DNA of 64,000 bases from Leifsonia sp. ZF2019 (GCF_019924635.1 NZ_CP065037.1:2976001-3040000); one strand, 5' to 3'. Positions 16,787 to 26,061 are shown, counted from the stretch's first letter. Made by a program: numbers and translations. The notes: a model not told the origin generated them from the letters alone.

Positions 16787-19700
16787 TCAGATCGCGCGGC
16801 GCCTCCGCAGGACGATCCCCCCGGCGACCAGCAGGGCGAGCCCCACCAGAGCGGCGACGGCGTAGCCGGCCGCGCTCGTCGACCCCGTCGCGGCGAGGTC
16901 ACCGGATGCGGTGGCCGCCGTATCGGTGCCGACCGCCCCCGGTACGCCGCCGGCCGCCGGGGCCACCACGGCGAGCGAGGCCGTGGCCGCCGTCGTGTCG
17001 CCCAGCCGCGCCTCGAGGAGGTAGTCCCCGGCGAGCGTGGCCTGCGGCACGGTCAGCGTCGCCGCGCCCGAGCCGTCGTCGCCGATCGCCACGCTGCCGA
17101 GCAGCCCCCCGGAGCTCGCGGTCGGCCCGGCGATGGCGGCCGCGGCGGCGACGCTCGCCCGCTCGCCCGGCGCGGGAGCCGGCTCGAGCCACACGTCGAC
17201 GACGTCCCCCGTGGTGAAGCCGGACACCGTGACGTCCACCGTGGACCCGGCCTCGACCGACGGCGCAGCGGGGACGATCGCGGCGTCGGCCGCCTCGGTC
17301 TGCTCGACGAGGCGGGCCACGCCCCAGCGGGTGGTGTTGTTCCAGCTCGCGCCGCTGCTGTCCGCCCAGTTGCGGACGCCGACCCGACGCCCGCCGTTCG
17401 CATCGTTCACCTGAGCCTCGAAGCCGATGGTCGCGCCCGGTCCGCCCTTTCCGAGAAGGGCGATCGCCGCCTCGACGACGTAGCCGCCGTCGACCACCGT
17501 CACCGCCGAGTCGACGCGGGCGGCCTGCGCGGCCGCGTCGCCCGAGCCGAAGCTCTCGGCCCCCGCGGCATTGATCCGCAGTTGCATGTCGTCGGAGGTG
17601 TACGCACCGGCCTTACGGTTTCCGAGGTCCACGAACAGCTCGACCGAGTCCTTCTCGTGTGCGGCGGACGCGCTCGTGTCGATGACGGGATCGGCGACCT
17701 CGGCCAGGACGAACAGCGTGTCGCCGTCGCCCGACCAGAGCGTGCGGACCCGCGCAGTGGCGGTTCCCGTTCCTGTCACGGCCTTGTCCGTCGACACCGC
17801 GTTGGCGGGCTCCCAGAGCTCGTCGACGACGCCGTCGATCGCCGGGGCGGAGGGCGCCTTCAGTACGTCGACGCTCTGGAGGTCGTCGAGCAGCGTCAGG
17901 TCTCCGTCGATGCCGCCGGGGTTCCACCCGTGAGCGGCGCCGCCGTCGGTGACGACGATGTTGAACTTCGAGGTGCCTCCCGACGCCAGTGCCGACGCGG
18001 GGATGCGGAGCACGGCCTCCCAACCGGTCGCGGTCTCCTTGCGGACGCCTTCGACGTCACCCGATCCGTCCCGCCCGTAGGTGTGGACGCGCCCATCGAA
18101 GGTGACGTCGATCCCGTCGGCGGCCTCGGGCGTGCGATCGGCGGAGACCACCTTCACCGTCAGATGATCGGCGCTCCAGCGCAGGGCGAAAGAGGTGCCG
18201 TCCGCCAGCGCCGTGGGCGCGAGCTGGGCCCAGACGGGGCTGGAGGTCGCCCGGTGGTCGAGCGCGACGTCGCCCCCGTACACGTTCATGGCTTTCGGCT
18301 CCGCGGGGATCTCGCCGCCCCGCGCCCCGACGTACGCCCACTTCGCGTTGTAGTAGTCGTCGAAGAGCAGCGGAGCGCCCTCGTAGTAGCGCCAGGAGCC
18401 CAGGTCGGCGAGGCCCCAGACGGTCACCGAGTAGAGGTCTTTCACCCGGTCGTGCTGCCGGAAGATGTCGAACGCCCGCTTCACGAACGCGCCCTGACGG
18501 ACGAGGAGGCGCTCGGTGGCCGGGTACCCGGTCGCCACGTCGAACTCGGTGACCGCTTGCACCACCGGCATCGTCTCGAAGGCGGTGAGGGCGGTGTCCA
18601 GGTTGGCGACGGGGGTGCTGAGGCTGACGTGGAACTGGTGCCCGACGCCGTCGACGGGCACTCCTCGCTGCATGAGTCGCTCGACCAGGTCGTGATAGCG
18701 GCGGAGCTTGGTCGACGCGCCATCGCCGCCCTCGGTGCCGTACTCGTTGATGAAGAGCTTCACCGGACGTGTCGCGGCGGGGTCCGCGTACACATCGTTG
18801 AAGGCCTCGTCCGCGAAGCGGAAGGCATCGTCGACGAACGTCTCGCCCAGGATGTTGTACCAGTTGCTCGTTCGCATCCCGTTGCTCGCCGTCGCCGTGG
18901 AATCGGCGATGACCTCGTTGACGACATCGAAGGCGGTGAGCGGGTTGCCTGCGGAGCCGAACGGTCCGTACTTGTCCGCGAAGTAGCCGGCCACGCCGTA
19001 GATGTGCGCGCGCATCCGCTCGCGCAGGATCTGCTGGTCGTCGACGGACGAGGTGAGGGCGACTCCCGCGTCGGTGCGGAAGAACCACGCCGGGACCTGG
19101 CTGTGCCACACGAGGACGTGGCCGTAGACGCGGCCGTCGGTCCGCCGGGCCCAGTCCATGAGCGCATCCGCTTCGGAGTTCGCGGCGACGAAGCTCTTGT
19201 CCGCGGTGTACCACGCCTCCGGCTTCATGTAGTTCTCCGGGGTCACCTGGTTGAAGTGCCGGGTGAGGACATCGCCGGGCTGACCGGTGGTGAAACGCTG
19301 GTACGTCGCCGCCCCGATCGGGAAGGGCAGCGCGTCCTTGAGCGGGGCGGTGCCGTCGATGACGGTCCTCCCGGCGCGATACGCCGTGATGAGCGGGTCG
19401 TCGAGCAGGAACGTCACCGTGGGATCCTCGGCCGCGATCACGAGCGTCCCGCCTGTCACGGCGGCGGCCCGGATGTAGTCGCCGCTCAGGCGGGTCCAGC
19501 CGTCGGCCGTGACCGTCTGAGCTGTCGCGACGGGGACGACGGCGCCCCCGTCCTCGACGACGTCGATCCTCATGCGCGACGGGCTCGCACCGGCGTCCAG
19601 GCGCGCCCAGACGCTGGCGGTGTAGCGCTCGCCCGCCCGCAGGAGCGTGCCGATGGGTGTTCCCGCGCCGTGCGAGCTCGCGGTGCGGCCGGTGACCCGG

Positions 19701-19930
19701 AGGCTCGTCTCGTGGCTGAGCCGCACCGCGTTGTAGGCCGCGACGGCGACGCCGGAGCCATAGGCGCTCCACGGAGCGATCCGCCCCTGCTCGAAGTTGG
19801 AGAAGAGCACGGTGGTCGGTGCTTCCTCGACGGTGGCCGCCTGAGCGGGGAGGGACAGGGTACTGCTCACCAGAGCCGCGGCCACTGCCGCGGCGAGGGC
19901 GAACGCACGCCGTTTCGGGGGTCTCTTCAT
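16787..19930 (-). CDS. Secreted, wall-anchored GH10 endo-1,4-beta-xylanase
   Basis: A 1047-residue multidomain xylanase. Order: signal peptide (1-31, cleavage after AQA); CBM22-like xylan-binding module (about 36-180); GH10 catalytic domain (about 190-520) with acid/base E339 in DVVNEV and nucleophile E462 in VTEFD; two CBM9/DOMON-like carbohydrate-binding modules (about 530-870, the second beginning IDGVVDELWEPAN); an Ig-like linker; and a C-terminal LAATG motif (1012-1016), a membrane helix and RRRR. The last is the arrangement recognised by class E sortases, so the enzyme should be covalently attached to peptidoglycan. It is divergent to the GH51 gene with shared LacI-type operators. Confidence 0.93.
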   Translation of the reverse strand: MKRPPKRRAFALAAAVAAALVSSTLSLPAQAATVEEAPTTVLFSNFEQGRIAPWSAYGSGVAVAAYNAVRLSHETSLRVTGRTASSHGAGTPIGTLLRAGERYTASVWARLDAGASPSRMRIDVVEDGGAVVPVATAQTVTADGWTRLSGDYIRAAAVTGGTLVIAAEDPTVTFLLDDPLITAYRAGRTVIDGTAPLKDALPFPIGAATYQRFTTGQPGDVLTRHFNQVTPENYMKPEAWYTADKSFVAANSEADALMDWARRTDGRVYGHVLVWHSQVPAWFFRTDAGVALTSSVDDQQILRERMRAHIYGVAGYFADKYGPFGSAGNPLTAFDVVNEVIADSTATASNGMRTSNWYNILGETFVDDAFRFADEAFNDVYADPAATRPVKLFINEYGTEGGDGASTKLRRYHDLVERLMQRGVPVDGVGHQFHVSLSTPVANLDTALTAFETMPVVQAVTEFDVATGYPATERLLVRQGAFVKRAFDIFRQHDRVKDLYSVTVWGLADLGSWRYYEGAPLLFDDYYNAKWAYVGARGGEIPAEPKAMNVYGGDVALDHRATSSPVWAQLAPTALADGTSFALRWSADHLTVKVVSADRTPEAADGIDVTFDGRVHTYGRDGSGDVEGVRKETATGWEAVLRIPASALASGGTSKFNIVVTDGGAAHGWNPGGIDGDLTLLDDLQSVDVLKAPSAPAIDGVVDELWEPANAVSTDKAVTGTGTATARVRTLWSGDGDTLFVLAEVADPVIDTSASAAHEKDSVELFVDLGNRKAGAYTSDDMQLRINAAGAESFGSGDAAAQAARVDSAVTVVDGGYVVEAAIALLGKGGPGATIGFEAQVNDANGGRRVGVRNWADSSGASWNNTTRWGVARLVEQTEAADAAIVPAAPSVEAGSTVDVTVSGFTTGDVVDVWLEPAPAPGERASVAAAAAIAGPTASSGGLLGSVAIGDDGSGAATLTVPQATLAGDYLLEARLGDTTAATASLAVVAPAAGGVPGAVGTDTAATASGDLAATGSTSAAGYAVAALVGLALLVAGGIVLRRRRAI

Positions 19931-20007
19931 CGTTGAATGCCTCGCGTTTGTCTGAGAGTTCTGACAGGAAGGGTGGTGCGAGCCGCACGCTAGCGGCATT
20001 TGCAGCG

Positions 20008-20050
20008 TGTTGCAACAATTTTCAAAAACCCCGGAAAACGTTTTCGAAAA
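20008..20050. promoter_or_regulatory. Cluster of LacI-type palindromes in the xylan locus
   Basis: Three short perfect palindromes lie between the divergent xylanase and arabinofuranosidase genes: TGTTGCAACA (20008-20017), GAAAACGTTTTC (20034-20045) and TTTTCGAAAA (20041-20050). The last two overlap. The GAAA-N-TTTC layout matches the kind of operator bound by LacI-family sugar regulators of xylan genes in actinomycetes. No such regulator gene is in the window. Confidence 0.6.
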
Positions 20051-20172
20051 TGATGGACAGATGGCCCGCGTGCTGTGACACTGGCGGTTCGTGCACAGAC
20101 GCCGAGGCGCCGGCGCGAGCCGCCTGCCGACCCGCCGGAGCTCGTGCCGCCCGGCCGGATGAAGGATGGCAG

Positions 20173-21690
20173 TTGGTCTCTCACGCCCAGGTCACACTGG
20201 ACCGCAGCGCGGTCGTCGCCCCCGTCCCCCGCCGCCTGTTCGGCTCGTTCGTCGAGCATCTGGGACGCTGCGTCTACGACGGGCTCTACGAACCGAGCCA
20301 CCCCGATGCGGATGCGGACGGCTTCCGCCGCGACGTGATCGCGCTCGTGAAGGAGCTTGGCGTGACGACCGTCCGCTACCCCGGAGGCAACTTCGTCTCG
20401 GGCTACCGGTGGGAGGACGGTATCGGCCCCCGCGAGACGCGCCCTGTCCGGCGCGATCTCGCGTGGCATTCCCTCGAGTCGAACCAGGTCGGGATCGACG
20501 AGTTCGCGCGCTGGTGCGCCGCGACGGGTTCGGAGCTGATGATGGCCGTCAACCTCGGCACCCGCGGGATCGCCGAGGCCCTCGACCTCCTGGAGTACGC
20601 GAACCAGCCCGCGGGCACGGCGCTCAGCGACCTCCGCGCCGCCAACGGCGCCGTCGAGCCGTACGACATCCGCATGTGGTGTCTCGGCAACGAGATGGAC
20701 GGCCCGTGGCAGCTCGGCCATCTGACGGCCGAGGAGTACGGCGCCCTCGCCGCGCGCACGGCATCCGCGATGAAGATGGCCGACAAAGACCTCGAACTCG
20801 TCGTCTGCGGCTCGTCCGGCTCGGCCATGCCCACGTTCGGGGAGTGGGAGCGGGTGGTGCTGGAGCGGGCGTACGACCACGTGGACTACATCAGCTGCCA
20901 CGCCTACTACCAGGAGCGCGGCGGTGATCTCGGGTCCTTCCTCGCCTCGTCGATCGACATGCAGTTCTTCATCGACACGGTCACGACGACGGCCGATCAG
21001 GTCAAGCGGCGGCGGCGGAGCTCGAAGACCATCGACGTCTCGTTCGACGAGTGGAACATCTGGTATCTCGACGAGCACCAGTCGCTCACCGACGTGTCGG
21101 ACACCTGGGAGTTCGCGCCGCACCTCCTGGAGGACGTCTACTCCGTGGCGGATGCCGTCGTGCTCGGCAACCTGCTCATCACCCTCCTCGGCAACACCGA
21201 CCGGGTGACGTCGGCCAGTCTCGCGCAGCTGGTCAACGTCATCGCCCCCGTCCGGACCGAACCGGGCGGTATCGCCTGGCGGCAGACCACGTTCTTCCCG
21301 TTCGCGACGACGAGCCGGCTCGCTCGCGGGGTCGTTCTGCGCCCGACGATCACCTGCGCCACCTACGAGACCGCGGTCTACGGCGACGCGGCGGTGGTGG
21401 ACGCGGTGGCCACGCTGGACGAGGAGTCCGGGAGCGCCGCGGTCTTCCTCGTCAACCGCAGCCTGACCGAGCCGATCGTCGCCACGATCGACGCCCGGAG
21501 CCTCGGGGTGAGCGCGATACGGGAGACCGCGATGCTCCACGACGCGGATCCGAACGCCACGAACTCCCCCGCCGATCCGGCGCGTGTCGCCCTCCGGCCC
21601 AACCCGTCCGCGTCGGTCGAGGACGGGCTGCTCACCGTGACGCTCCCGCCCGTGTCGTGGACGGCCGTCGCGCTGACGCTCGGCGACTGA
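20173..21690 (+). CDS. GH51 alpha-N-arabinofuranosidase
   Basis: A 505-residue intracellular glycosidase that releases arabinose from arabinoxylan oligosaccharides. The (beta/alpha)8 domain carries the acid/base E174 in LGNEMDGPWQ and the nucleophile E293 in SFDEWNIWY; VRYPGGNFVSGYRWEDGIGP is the standard GH51 signature. A C-terminal beta domain follows. There is no signal peptide. The start is a TTG with GAAGGA six bases upstream; no ATG or GTG fits the family N-terminus (LFGSFVEHLGR). It is divergent to the xylanase: the xylanase cuts outside, this enzyme finishes inside. Confidence 0.92.
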   Translation: MVSHAQVTLDRSAVVAPVPRRLFGSFVEHLGRCVYDGLYEPSHPDADADGFRRDVIALVKELGVTTVRYPGGNFVSGYRWEDGIGPRETRPVRRDLAWHSLESNQVGIDEFARWCAATGSELMMAVNLGTRGIAEALDLLEYANQPAGTALSDLRAANGAVEPYDIRMWCLGNEMDGPWQLGHLTAEEYGALAARTASAMKMADKDLELVVCGSSGSAMPTFGEWERVVLERAYDHVDYISCHAYYQERGGDLGSFLASSIDMQFFIDTVTTTADQVKRRRRSSKTIDVSFDEWNIWYLDEHQSLTDVSDTWEFAPHLLEDVYSVADAVVLGNLLITLLGNTDRVTSASLAQLVNVIAPVRTEPGGIAWRQTTFFPFATTSRLARGVVLRPTITCATYETAVYGDAAVVDAVATLDEESGSAAVFLVNRSLTEPIVATIDARSLGVSAIRETAMLHDADPNATNSPADPARVALRPNPSASVEDGLLTVTLPPVSWTAVALTLGD

Positions 21691-21720
21691 CCTCGTCCGT
21701 TCGGACGCCCCGTGGCGTCC

Positions 21721-22329
21721 TCAGCCCCGCAGCACGGGCTGCCGCAGCAGCGTCCGCAGCTTCTCGGGTGCGACGCGTCGGGCGTCGCTGAGGTAGACCT
21801 CGTGGTGCTTCCCGGTCATCCGGAGGCCGGACTCCGGGATGAACGTGTCGTGCATCCGTTCGAGGGTCGCCGCCTCGTCGTCGTAGGGGCCGAGGTGGAG
21901 GGTCTGCACGCAGGTCCCCTCGTCCAACTCCTCCACCCGCAGGAGGTCGAGCGCGGGAGCCTTCCTGGCGGCTTTGGCGCGGGCGGCGTCGACGAGGTCG
22001 TCCGTGATCCAGTCCGGCACCAGGATCATCGCCGTCCAGTCCCAGGCGGATGTGTCGCGGGAGGACGTGAACGCGGCCATCGACTCGGCCCACCAGAGCG
22101 CTTCGAGCGGCGGGACGACGTAGTCGCGGTCGAGGCCGTCCTTGCTCGCGAACTTCAGCGCGTACGCCACCGGGTAGAGCGTCGCCACGGCATCCGCGTA
22201 CGCCGCGGACGTGTTCGGGTCGCCGTGACCGTCGATCATGAGGTAACGCTGCGGCGGGACCTCGATGATGCGGAACGTGCCCGCCTGCGCCCGATACCGG
22301 TCGAGCGTCTTCACGAAGTCGGTCTTCAT
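21721..22329 (-). CDS. GyrI-like small-molecule-binding protein
   Basis: A 202-residue single-domain protein of the GyrI-like/SOUL-BRE fold family. Recognisable segments are PPQRYLMIDGHGDPN at the start of the domain, the Trp-rich LEALWWAESM and WDWTAMILVPDWIT, and the C-terminal QTLHLGPYDDE with FIPESGLRMTGKHHEVYLSD. Proteins of this type bind or hydrolyse small hydrophobic compounds. It stands alone between the arabinofuranosidase and tRNA-Ala. The ligand is unknown. Confidence 0.85.
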   Translation of the reverse strand: MKTDFVKTLDRYRAQAGTFRIIEVPPQRYLMIDGHGDPNTSAAYADAVATLYPVAYALKFASKDGLDRDYVVPPLEALWWAESMAAFTSSRDTSAWDWTAMILVPDWITDDLVDAARAKAARKAPALDLLRVEELDEGTCVQTLHLGPYDDEAATLERMHDTFIPESGLRMTGKHHEVYLSDARRVAPEKLRTLLRQPVLRG

Positions 22330-22381
22330 CGAGCCCTCTCACGGATCGCCGTCTGCTCCAGCATGGCGTATCGGGCTCCGA

Positions 22382-22417
22382 CGCAGAAGGGCCGCTCTGG
22401 CGAGCGGCCCTTCTGCG
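22382..22417. terminator. Strong hairpin terminator near tRNA-Ala
   Basis: The arms 22382-22397 and 22402-22417 are perfectly complementary over 16 bp (CGCAGAAGGGCCGCTC) with a TGGC loop. It lies just after the 3' end of tRNA-Ala on the minus strand and upstream of the GyrI-like gene. There is no U-tract. Confidence 0.75.
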
Positions 22418-22423
22418 GTGTTC

Positions 22424-22499
22424 TGGTGGAGCTAAGGAGATTCGAACTCCTGACCTCTTCGATGCGAACGAAGCGCGCTACCAACTGCGCCATAGCCCC
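22424..22499 (-). tRNA. tRNA-Ala (CGC)
   Basis: On the minus strand the sequence folds as a full cloverleaf. The acceptor GGGGCTA pairs with TAGCTCC (one G-T). The anticodon stem CTTCG/CGAAG encloses TTCGCAT with anticodon CGC, and the T-arm contains GTTCGAATC. The discriminator is A and CCA is encoded (22424-22426). It reads GCG alanine codons. Confidence 0.95.
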
Positions 22500-22557
22500 G
22501 GGGAACTGCTCTGAAAGCCTAGCACCCCATCCGCTCCGAGCCGAAATCGAGCGCCGC

Positions 22558-23637
22558 TCAGCTCGCCGCGCGGCGACGGCGGAGCACCGCGTCGAGATCG
22601 ATCGCTCCGTCGGACGCGGGGTCGACGATGCCCATGCTCGCGTAGCGGCTCGGGACGGGCTCGGGGATCGGTCGAACCGGGGCGACCGCCTGCACAGAGG
22701 AGGCCGGAACCTCCTCCGTCACCGCGGCGGGGCGCAGCGGCACCGGCGGCGCGACCGGCGCGAGCTCGGAGGCCTTGCGGTCGAACTCGGCGCGCGCTGC
22801 GGAGCGGCGCAGCTCGGTGGCGGCGTCGACCGACGCCATCGCCGCTGCGGCGATGGTCCCGGGCGAGAGGTGGAGGGGCTTCGGGAGGGGCCGCGGGGTC
22901 CAGCTCTGGCGCAGACGCTCCTGGACCGGCAGTTCGTCGTGCTGAGCGTCGTCGTAGAGAGCCGGCGCGGCCGGGATGGTGACGGCGCGCGCGGGAGCTG
23001 CGGGAGCCTCCTGCGGGTGCGCGAGGCGCCCCAGCATCCCGAGCGCGGCGACGGAGACCGCGGCCGACAGCGCGGGCACCAGCCAGGCGCCGGTGGACAG
23101 CATGACGCCGGTGCCTACGACGACGCCGATCACGCCGACGACGAGCACGAGGGTGCTGAGCGCGCGGGCGCGACGGAGACGACGACGGCGCTGCGGCGAG
23201 AGCATCGGGCGGCTGCTCGCGGCCGCGATGGCGCGTGCGCGCTGGGCCGCGGCGGCGCGGGAGGCGCGCTCGACGGCGATCGCAGCCTCGGCGGCGCGCT
23301 CGGCCTCCTCGGCGGCGAGCCGGCGCTCCTCGGCGATCGCCTGCTCGCGACGCGCGTGGGCCGCTGCCTCGGCGCGTGCCTCGACGAGCTGGCGCTGCTC
23401 GGCCCGGCGCAGCACGCGCTGCTGCTCCGCGACCGTGCGGGCCGTGGCCTCCATGCGGACCTCGTCGGGCAGCTCGCTCGTCTCCGCGAGGATGCGGAGG
23501 GTCTGCTGCAGTCGTACGGCGTTGCGCTCGGTGGCGAGATACTCGCGGCGTCGGAGCCAGACCGGGATCAGATAGGCCAGCCAGAGGATCGCCGCGATGG
23601 CGACGACCACCCCTCCGCCCATCACATCCCCGTTCAT
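22558..23637 (-). CDS. Membrane protein with long coiled coil, unknown function
   Basis: A 359-residue protein with an N-terminal membrane helix (about 7-27, then WLRRREYL), a Glu/Ala/Arg-rich coiled coil (about 60-150), a basic stretch RRRRLRRAR, two close membrane helices (about 165-205) and a Pro-rich cytoplasmic tail ending in LRRRRAAS. ATG at 23637 with TAGCGT six bases upstream, so leaderless. A gene of this type next to a RimJ-like acetyltransferase and galU is, as I recall, common in Microbacteriaceae. I do not recognise a function; the layout suggests an envelope or divisome-associated scaffold, which is only a guess. Confidence 0.75.
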   Translation of the reverse strand: MNGDVMGGGVVVAIAAILWLAYLIPVWLRRREYLATERNAVRLQQTLRILAETSELPDEVRMEATARTVAEQQRVLRRAEQRQLVEARAEAAAHARREQAIAEERRLAAEEAERAAEAAIAVERASRAAAAQRARAIAAASSRPMLSPQRRRRLRRARALSTLVLVVGVIGVVVGTGVMLSTGAWLVPALSAAVSVAALGMLGRLAHPQEAPAAPARAVTIPAAPALYDDAQHDELPVQERLRQSWTPRPLPKPLHLSPGTIAAAAMASVDAATELRRSAARAEFDRKASELAPVAPPVPLRPAAVTEEVPASSVQAVAPVRPIPEPVPSRYASMGIVDPASDGAIDLDAVLRRRRAAS

Positions 23638-23692
23638 GTCTCTACGCTAGGGGGCCGCGGGCGTGCGGGCGCGGCAGCGGGCCGGGCGTGTC

Positions 23693-24355
23693 TCAGCGAA
23701 TCCGGGCGATCGGCAGCGGGAGTGCCGCGGCCGCGAGGTCCTCGGCGGTGACGGTCGCCGCATCCGGAGGCACCGCGCCGTCGCGCCAGCGCCGCAGCAC
23801 GCCCTGCGTCAGCTCCTCCGAGACGAGCCCGAAGCAGAAGTGGTCCCGCCAATCGCCGTTGATGTGGATGTACCGACGACGGAGGCCCTCGTAGCGGAAG
23901 CCGAGCTTCTGCACCACGCGCAGGCTCGGCTTGTTCTCCGGGCGGATGCAGATCTCCATCCGGTGCAGGCCCAACTGGTAGAAGCAGTAGTCGGTGGCGA
24001 GGGCGACGGCCGTCGGCGTCACGTCGCGGCCGGCGAACTCCTCCGCCACCCAGTAGCCGATCGTCGCGCTCGACAGGGAGCCGTACGCGATCGACGACAC
24101 GTTGAGCTGTCCGGCGAGCGCGCCCTCGTACTCGACGATGAAGGGCAGCCCGTGCCCGGCGCGCGCGTTGGCGAGCAGGGAACGGATGCTCGCCCGGGTG
24201 TCGAACGACCCCGGCGAGTAGGGGCTGGTCGCCTCCCACTGCCGCAGCCAGCCGCGGTTGTCGAGCAGGGACCGCTCGAGCGCGCGCGCGTCGCGCAGGC
24301 GGATGGGGCGCAACCCCACCGGCCCCTCACCGAGCGTGGGGACGACGATCGCCAC
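23693..24355 (-). CDS. GNAT N-acetyltransferase, RimJ/RimL-like
   Basis: A GNAT acetyltransferase with the RimJ/RimL N-terminus (GLRPIRLRDARALERSLL), the acetyl-CoA-binding segment and RVVQKLGFRYEGLRRRYIHINGDWRDHFCFGL at the C-terminus. Homologues acetylate ribosomal protein N-termini. The GTG at 24355 has GGAG at a six-base spacing; the ATG two codons upstream would abut the Shine-Dalgarno, so the GTG is preferred (220 residues). The gene lies downstream of galU on the same strand. Confidence 0.85.
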   Translation of the reverse strand: MAIVVPTLGEGPVGLRPIRLRDARALERSLLDNRGWLRQWEATSPYSPGSFDTRASIRSLLANARAGHGLPFIVEYEGALAGQLNVSSIAYGSLSSATIGYWVAEEFAGRDVTPTAVALATDYCFYQLGLHRMEICIRPENKPSLRVVQKLGFRYEGLRRRYIHINGDWRDHFCFGLVSEELTQGVLRRWRDGAVPPDAATVTAEDLAAAALPLPIARIR

Positions 24356-24423
24356 GGGCATCTCCTTCGTGCGGGCTACTGTTCAGTTGCGTTCGAGGGC
24401 GGTTGACGGGAGGGGCGTCGCCC

Positions 24424-25377
24424 TCAGGCCGTCGGCTCGCCCACGGGCTCGGCGGGCATCTCCTCGACGGCCTCCTCGGGGGCGTCGTCCAGCCCCTTCG
24501 CGAAGTCGCGCAGCCACGGGCGCAGCTCGGGGCCGAGGTCCTCGCGGTCGGCGGCGAGCTGCACGATCGCCTTGATGTAGTCGAGACGATCGCCGGTGTC
24601 GTAGCGGCGCCCGCGGAACACGACGCCGTAGACGCCTCCGGTCCAGTCGGGGGCGTGGGCCATCGACTGCAGCGCATCGGTCAGCTGGATCTCGTTGCCG
24701 CGGCCCGGCTCGGTGCGCTCCAGCACGTCGAAGACCTCGGGGCGGAGGATGTATCGGCCGATGATGGCGTAGTTGGAGGGCGCGTCCTCCTTGTTCGGCT
24801 TCTCCACGAGGCCGGTGATGCGGACGACGTCGTCCTCGTCCGTCTCCTCGACGGCGGCCGCGCCGTACAGGTGGATGCTGTCGGGGTCGACCTCCATCAG
24901 GGCGACGACCGTGGTGTTGTGCTCGTGCTGCACCTCGAGCATGCGCTTGAGGAGGGGGTCGCGGGAGTCGATGATGTCGTCGCCGAGGAGCACGGCGAAC
25001 GGCTCGCGGCCGACGTGCATCTTGGCGCGCAGCACGGCGTGGCCGAGGCCCTTCGGGTCGCCCTGGCGCACGTAGTGCATGTCGGCGAGGGCGGTCGAGT
25101 AGTTGACCTTTTCGAGACGGTCCGTGTCGCCCTTCGCCTTGAGCGTGTCCTCCAGCTCGGCGTTGCGGTCGAAGTGGTTCTCGAGCGCGTTCTTGTTGCG
25201 GCCCGTGATCATCAGGACGTCGTGGAGGCCGGCGTCGACCGCCTCCTCGACCACGTACTGGATGGCCGGCTTGTCGACGACCGGGAGCATCTCCTTCGGC
25301 ATCGCCTTGGTGGCGGGCAGGAATCGGGTGCCGAGACCGGCCGCGGGGATGACTGCTTTGGTGACGTGGTTAGCCAT
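24424..25377 (-). CDS. galU: UTP-glucose-1-phosphate uridylyltransferase
   Basis: A 317-residue GalU. It makes UDP-glucose from UTP and glucose 1-phosphate for cell-wall polysaccharides, trehalose and glycolipids. The nucleotide-binding signature AVIPAAGLGTRFLPATKAMPKEMLPV is at residues 8-33, with LLGDDII for metal binding and GLVEKP and TDALQ further on. The tail ends in EEMPAEPVGEP. ATG at 25377 follows TACTGT (25385-25390, minus strand) by seven bases, a leaderless start. It is divergent to the folate enzyme gene. Confidence 0.97.
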   Translation of the reverse strand: MANHVTKAVIPAAGLGTRFLPATKAMPKEMLPVVDKPAIQYVVEEAVDAGLHDVLMITGRNKNALENHFDRNAELEDTLKAKGDTDRLEKVNYSTALADMHYVRQGDPKGLGHAVLRAKMHVGREPFAVLLGDDIIDSRDPLLKRMLEVQHEHNTTVVALMEVDPDSIHLYGAAAVEETDEDDVVRITGLVEKPNKEDAPSNYAIIGRYILRPEVFDVLERTEPGRGNEIQLTDALQSMAHAPDWTGGVYGVVFRGRRYDTGDRLDYIKAIVQLAADREDLGPELRPWLRDFAKGLDDAPEEAVEEMPAEPVGEPTA

Positions 25378-25436
25378 GCCGCCTACAGTATCCGCATTTC
25401 CTCCGGCGTCACGGCCCCATCTTCTAGGATTGCGCC

Positions 25437-26021
25437 ATGGACTCTGACACTGCCGCCCATCGCAAACGCGCCCTGCGCGCGGAACTGCGGGAGCGACGAC
25501 AGAACCTCACGACCACCGAGCGGGCCGCAGCGACGGCCGGTCTCACCCGGCACCTCGTCGACCTGACCACCGACCTGAACGCGCGTTCGGTCGCCTGCTT
25601 CCTCTCCACCACGATCGAGCCGGACACCCGCCCATTCCTCAACTGGGCGCACGCGCAGGGGCTGCGGGTGCTGCTGCCGATCTCCCGCGCGGACGGGCTC
25701 CTCGACTGGACCACGGGCGACGGCGAGACCGAGACGGAGGGCCTGTTCGGGATGCCAGAAGCCGTCGGAGAGCTGCTCGGCCCGATCGCCATCAACGACG
25801 TCGACCTCATCATCGTGCCGGCCGCCGCGGTCGACGCCTCGGGTATGCGCCTGGGCTGGGGACGCGGCTATTTCGACAAGACGCTCGGCAGCATGGAAAA
25901 ATGTCCCCCGGTGTACGCCGTCCTGTTCGACGGCGAGCTGGTGGACGAGGTGCCGCGCGAGCGGCACGACCAGCCGGTCGACGGAGTCGTCACCCCGACC
26001 CGCATCGTCCAGTTCACCTGA
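25437..26021 (+). CDS. 5-formyltetrahydrofolate cyclo-ligase
   Basis: A 194-residue MTHFS enzyme that converts 5-formyl-THF to 5,10-methenyl-THF with ATP, rescuing folate for one-carbon metabolism. The family landmarks are RRQNLTTTERAAAT near the N-terminus and MRLGWGRGYFDKTL plus VPRERHDQPVDGVVTP at the C-terminus. ATG at 25437 with TAGGAT (25425-25430) six bases upstream: leaderless. It is followed by fmdB-like and mscL genes on the same strand, an order often seen in actinobacteria. Confidence 0.95.
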   Translation: MDSDTAAHRKRALRAELRERRQNLTTTERAAATAGLTRHLVDLTTDLNARSVACFLSTTIEPDTRPFLNWAHAQGLRVLLPISRADGLLDWTTGDGETETEGLFGMPEAVGELLGPIAINDVDLIIVPAAAVDASGMRLGWGRGYFDKTLGSMEKCPPVYAVLFDGELVDEVPRERHDQPVDGVVTPTRIVQFT

Positions 26022-26061
26022 CGCACCCGCACTCGGACGCACCTGTACTCAACGGAGCCTC

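Noticed and set aside
15572..19936. 1454-codon plus-strand ORF across the MFS and xylanase genes
   Set aside because: Antisense to a GH10 enzyme with intact catalytic residues; composition is that of a shadow frame.
20034..20050. CcpA-type catabolite site
   Set aside because: CcpA is a Firmicutes regulator; in an actinobacterium other LacI-family proteins are the sensible candidates.
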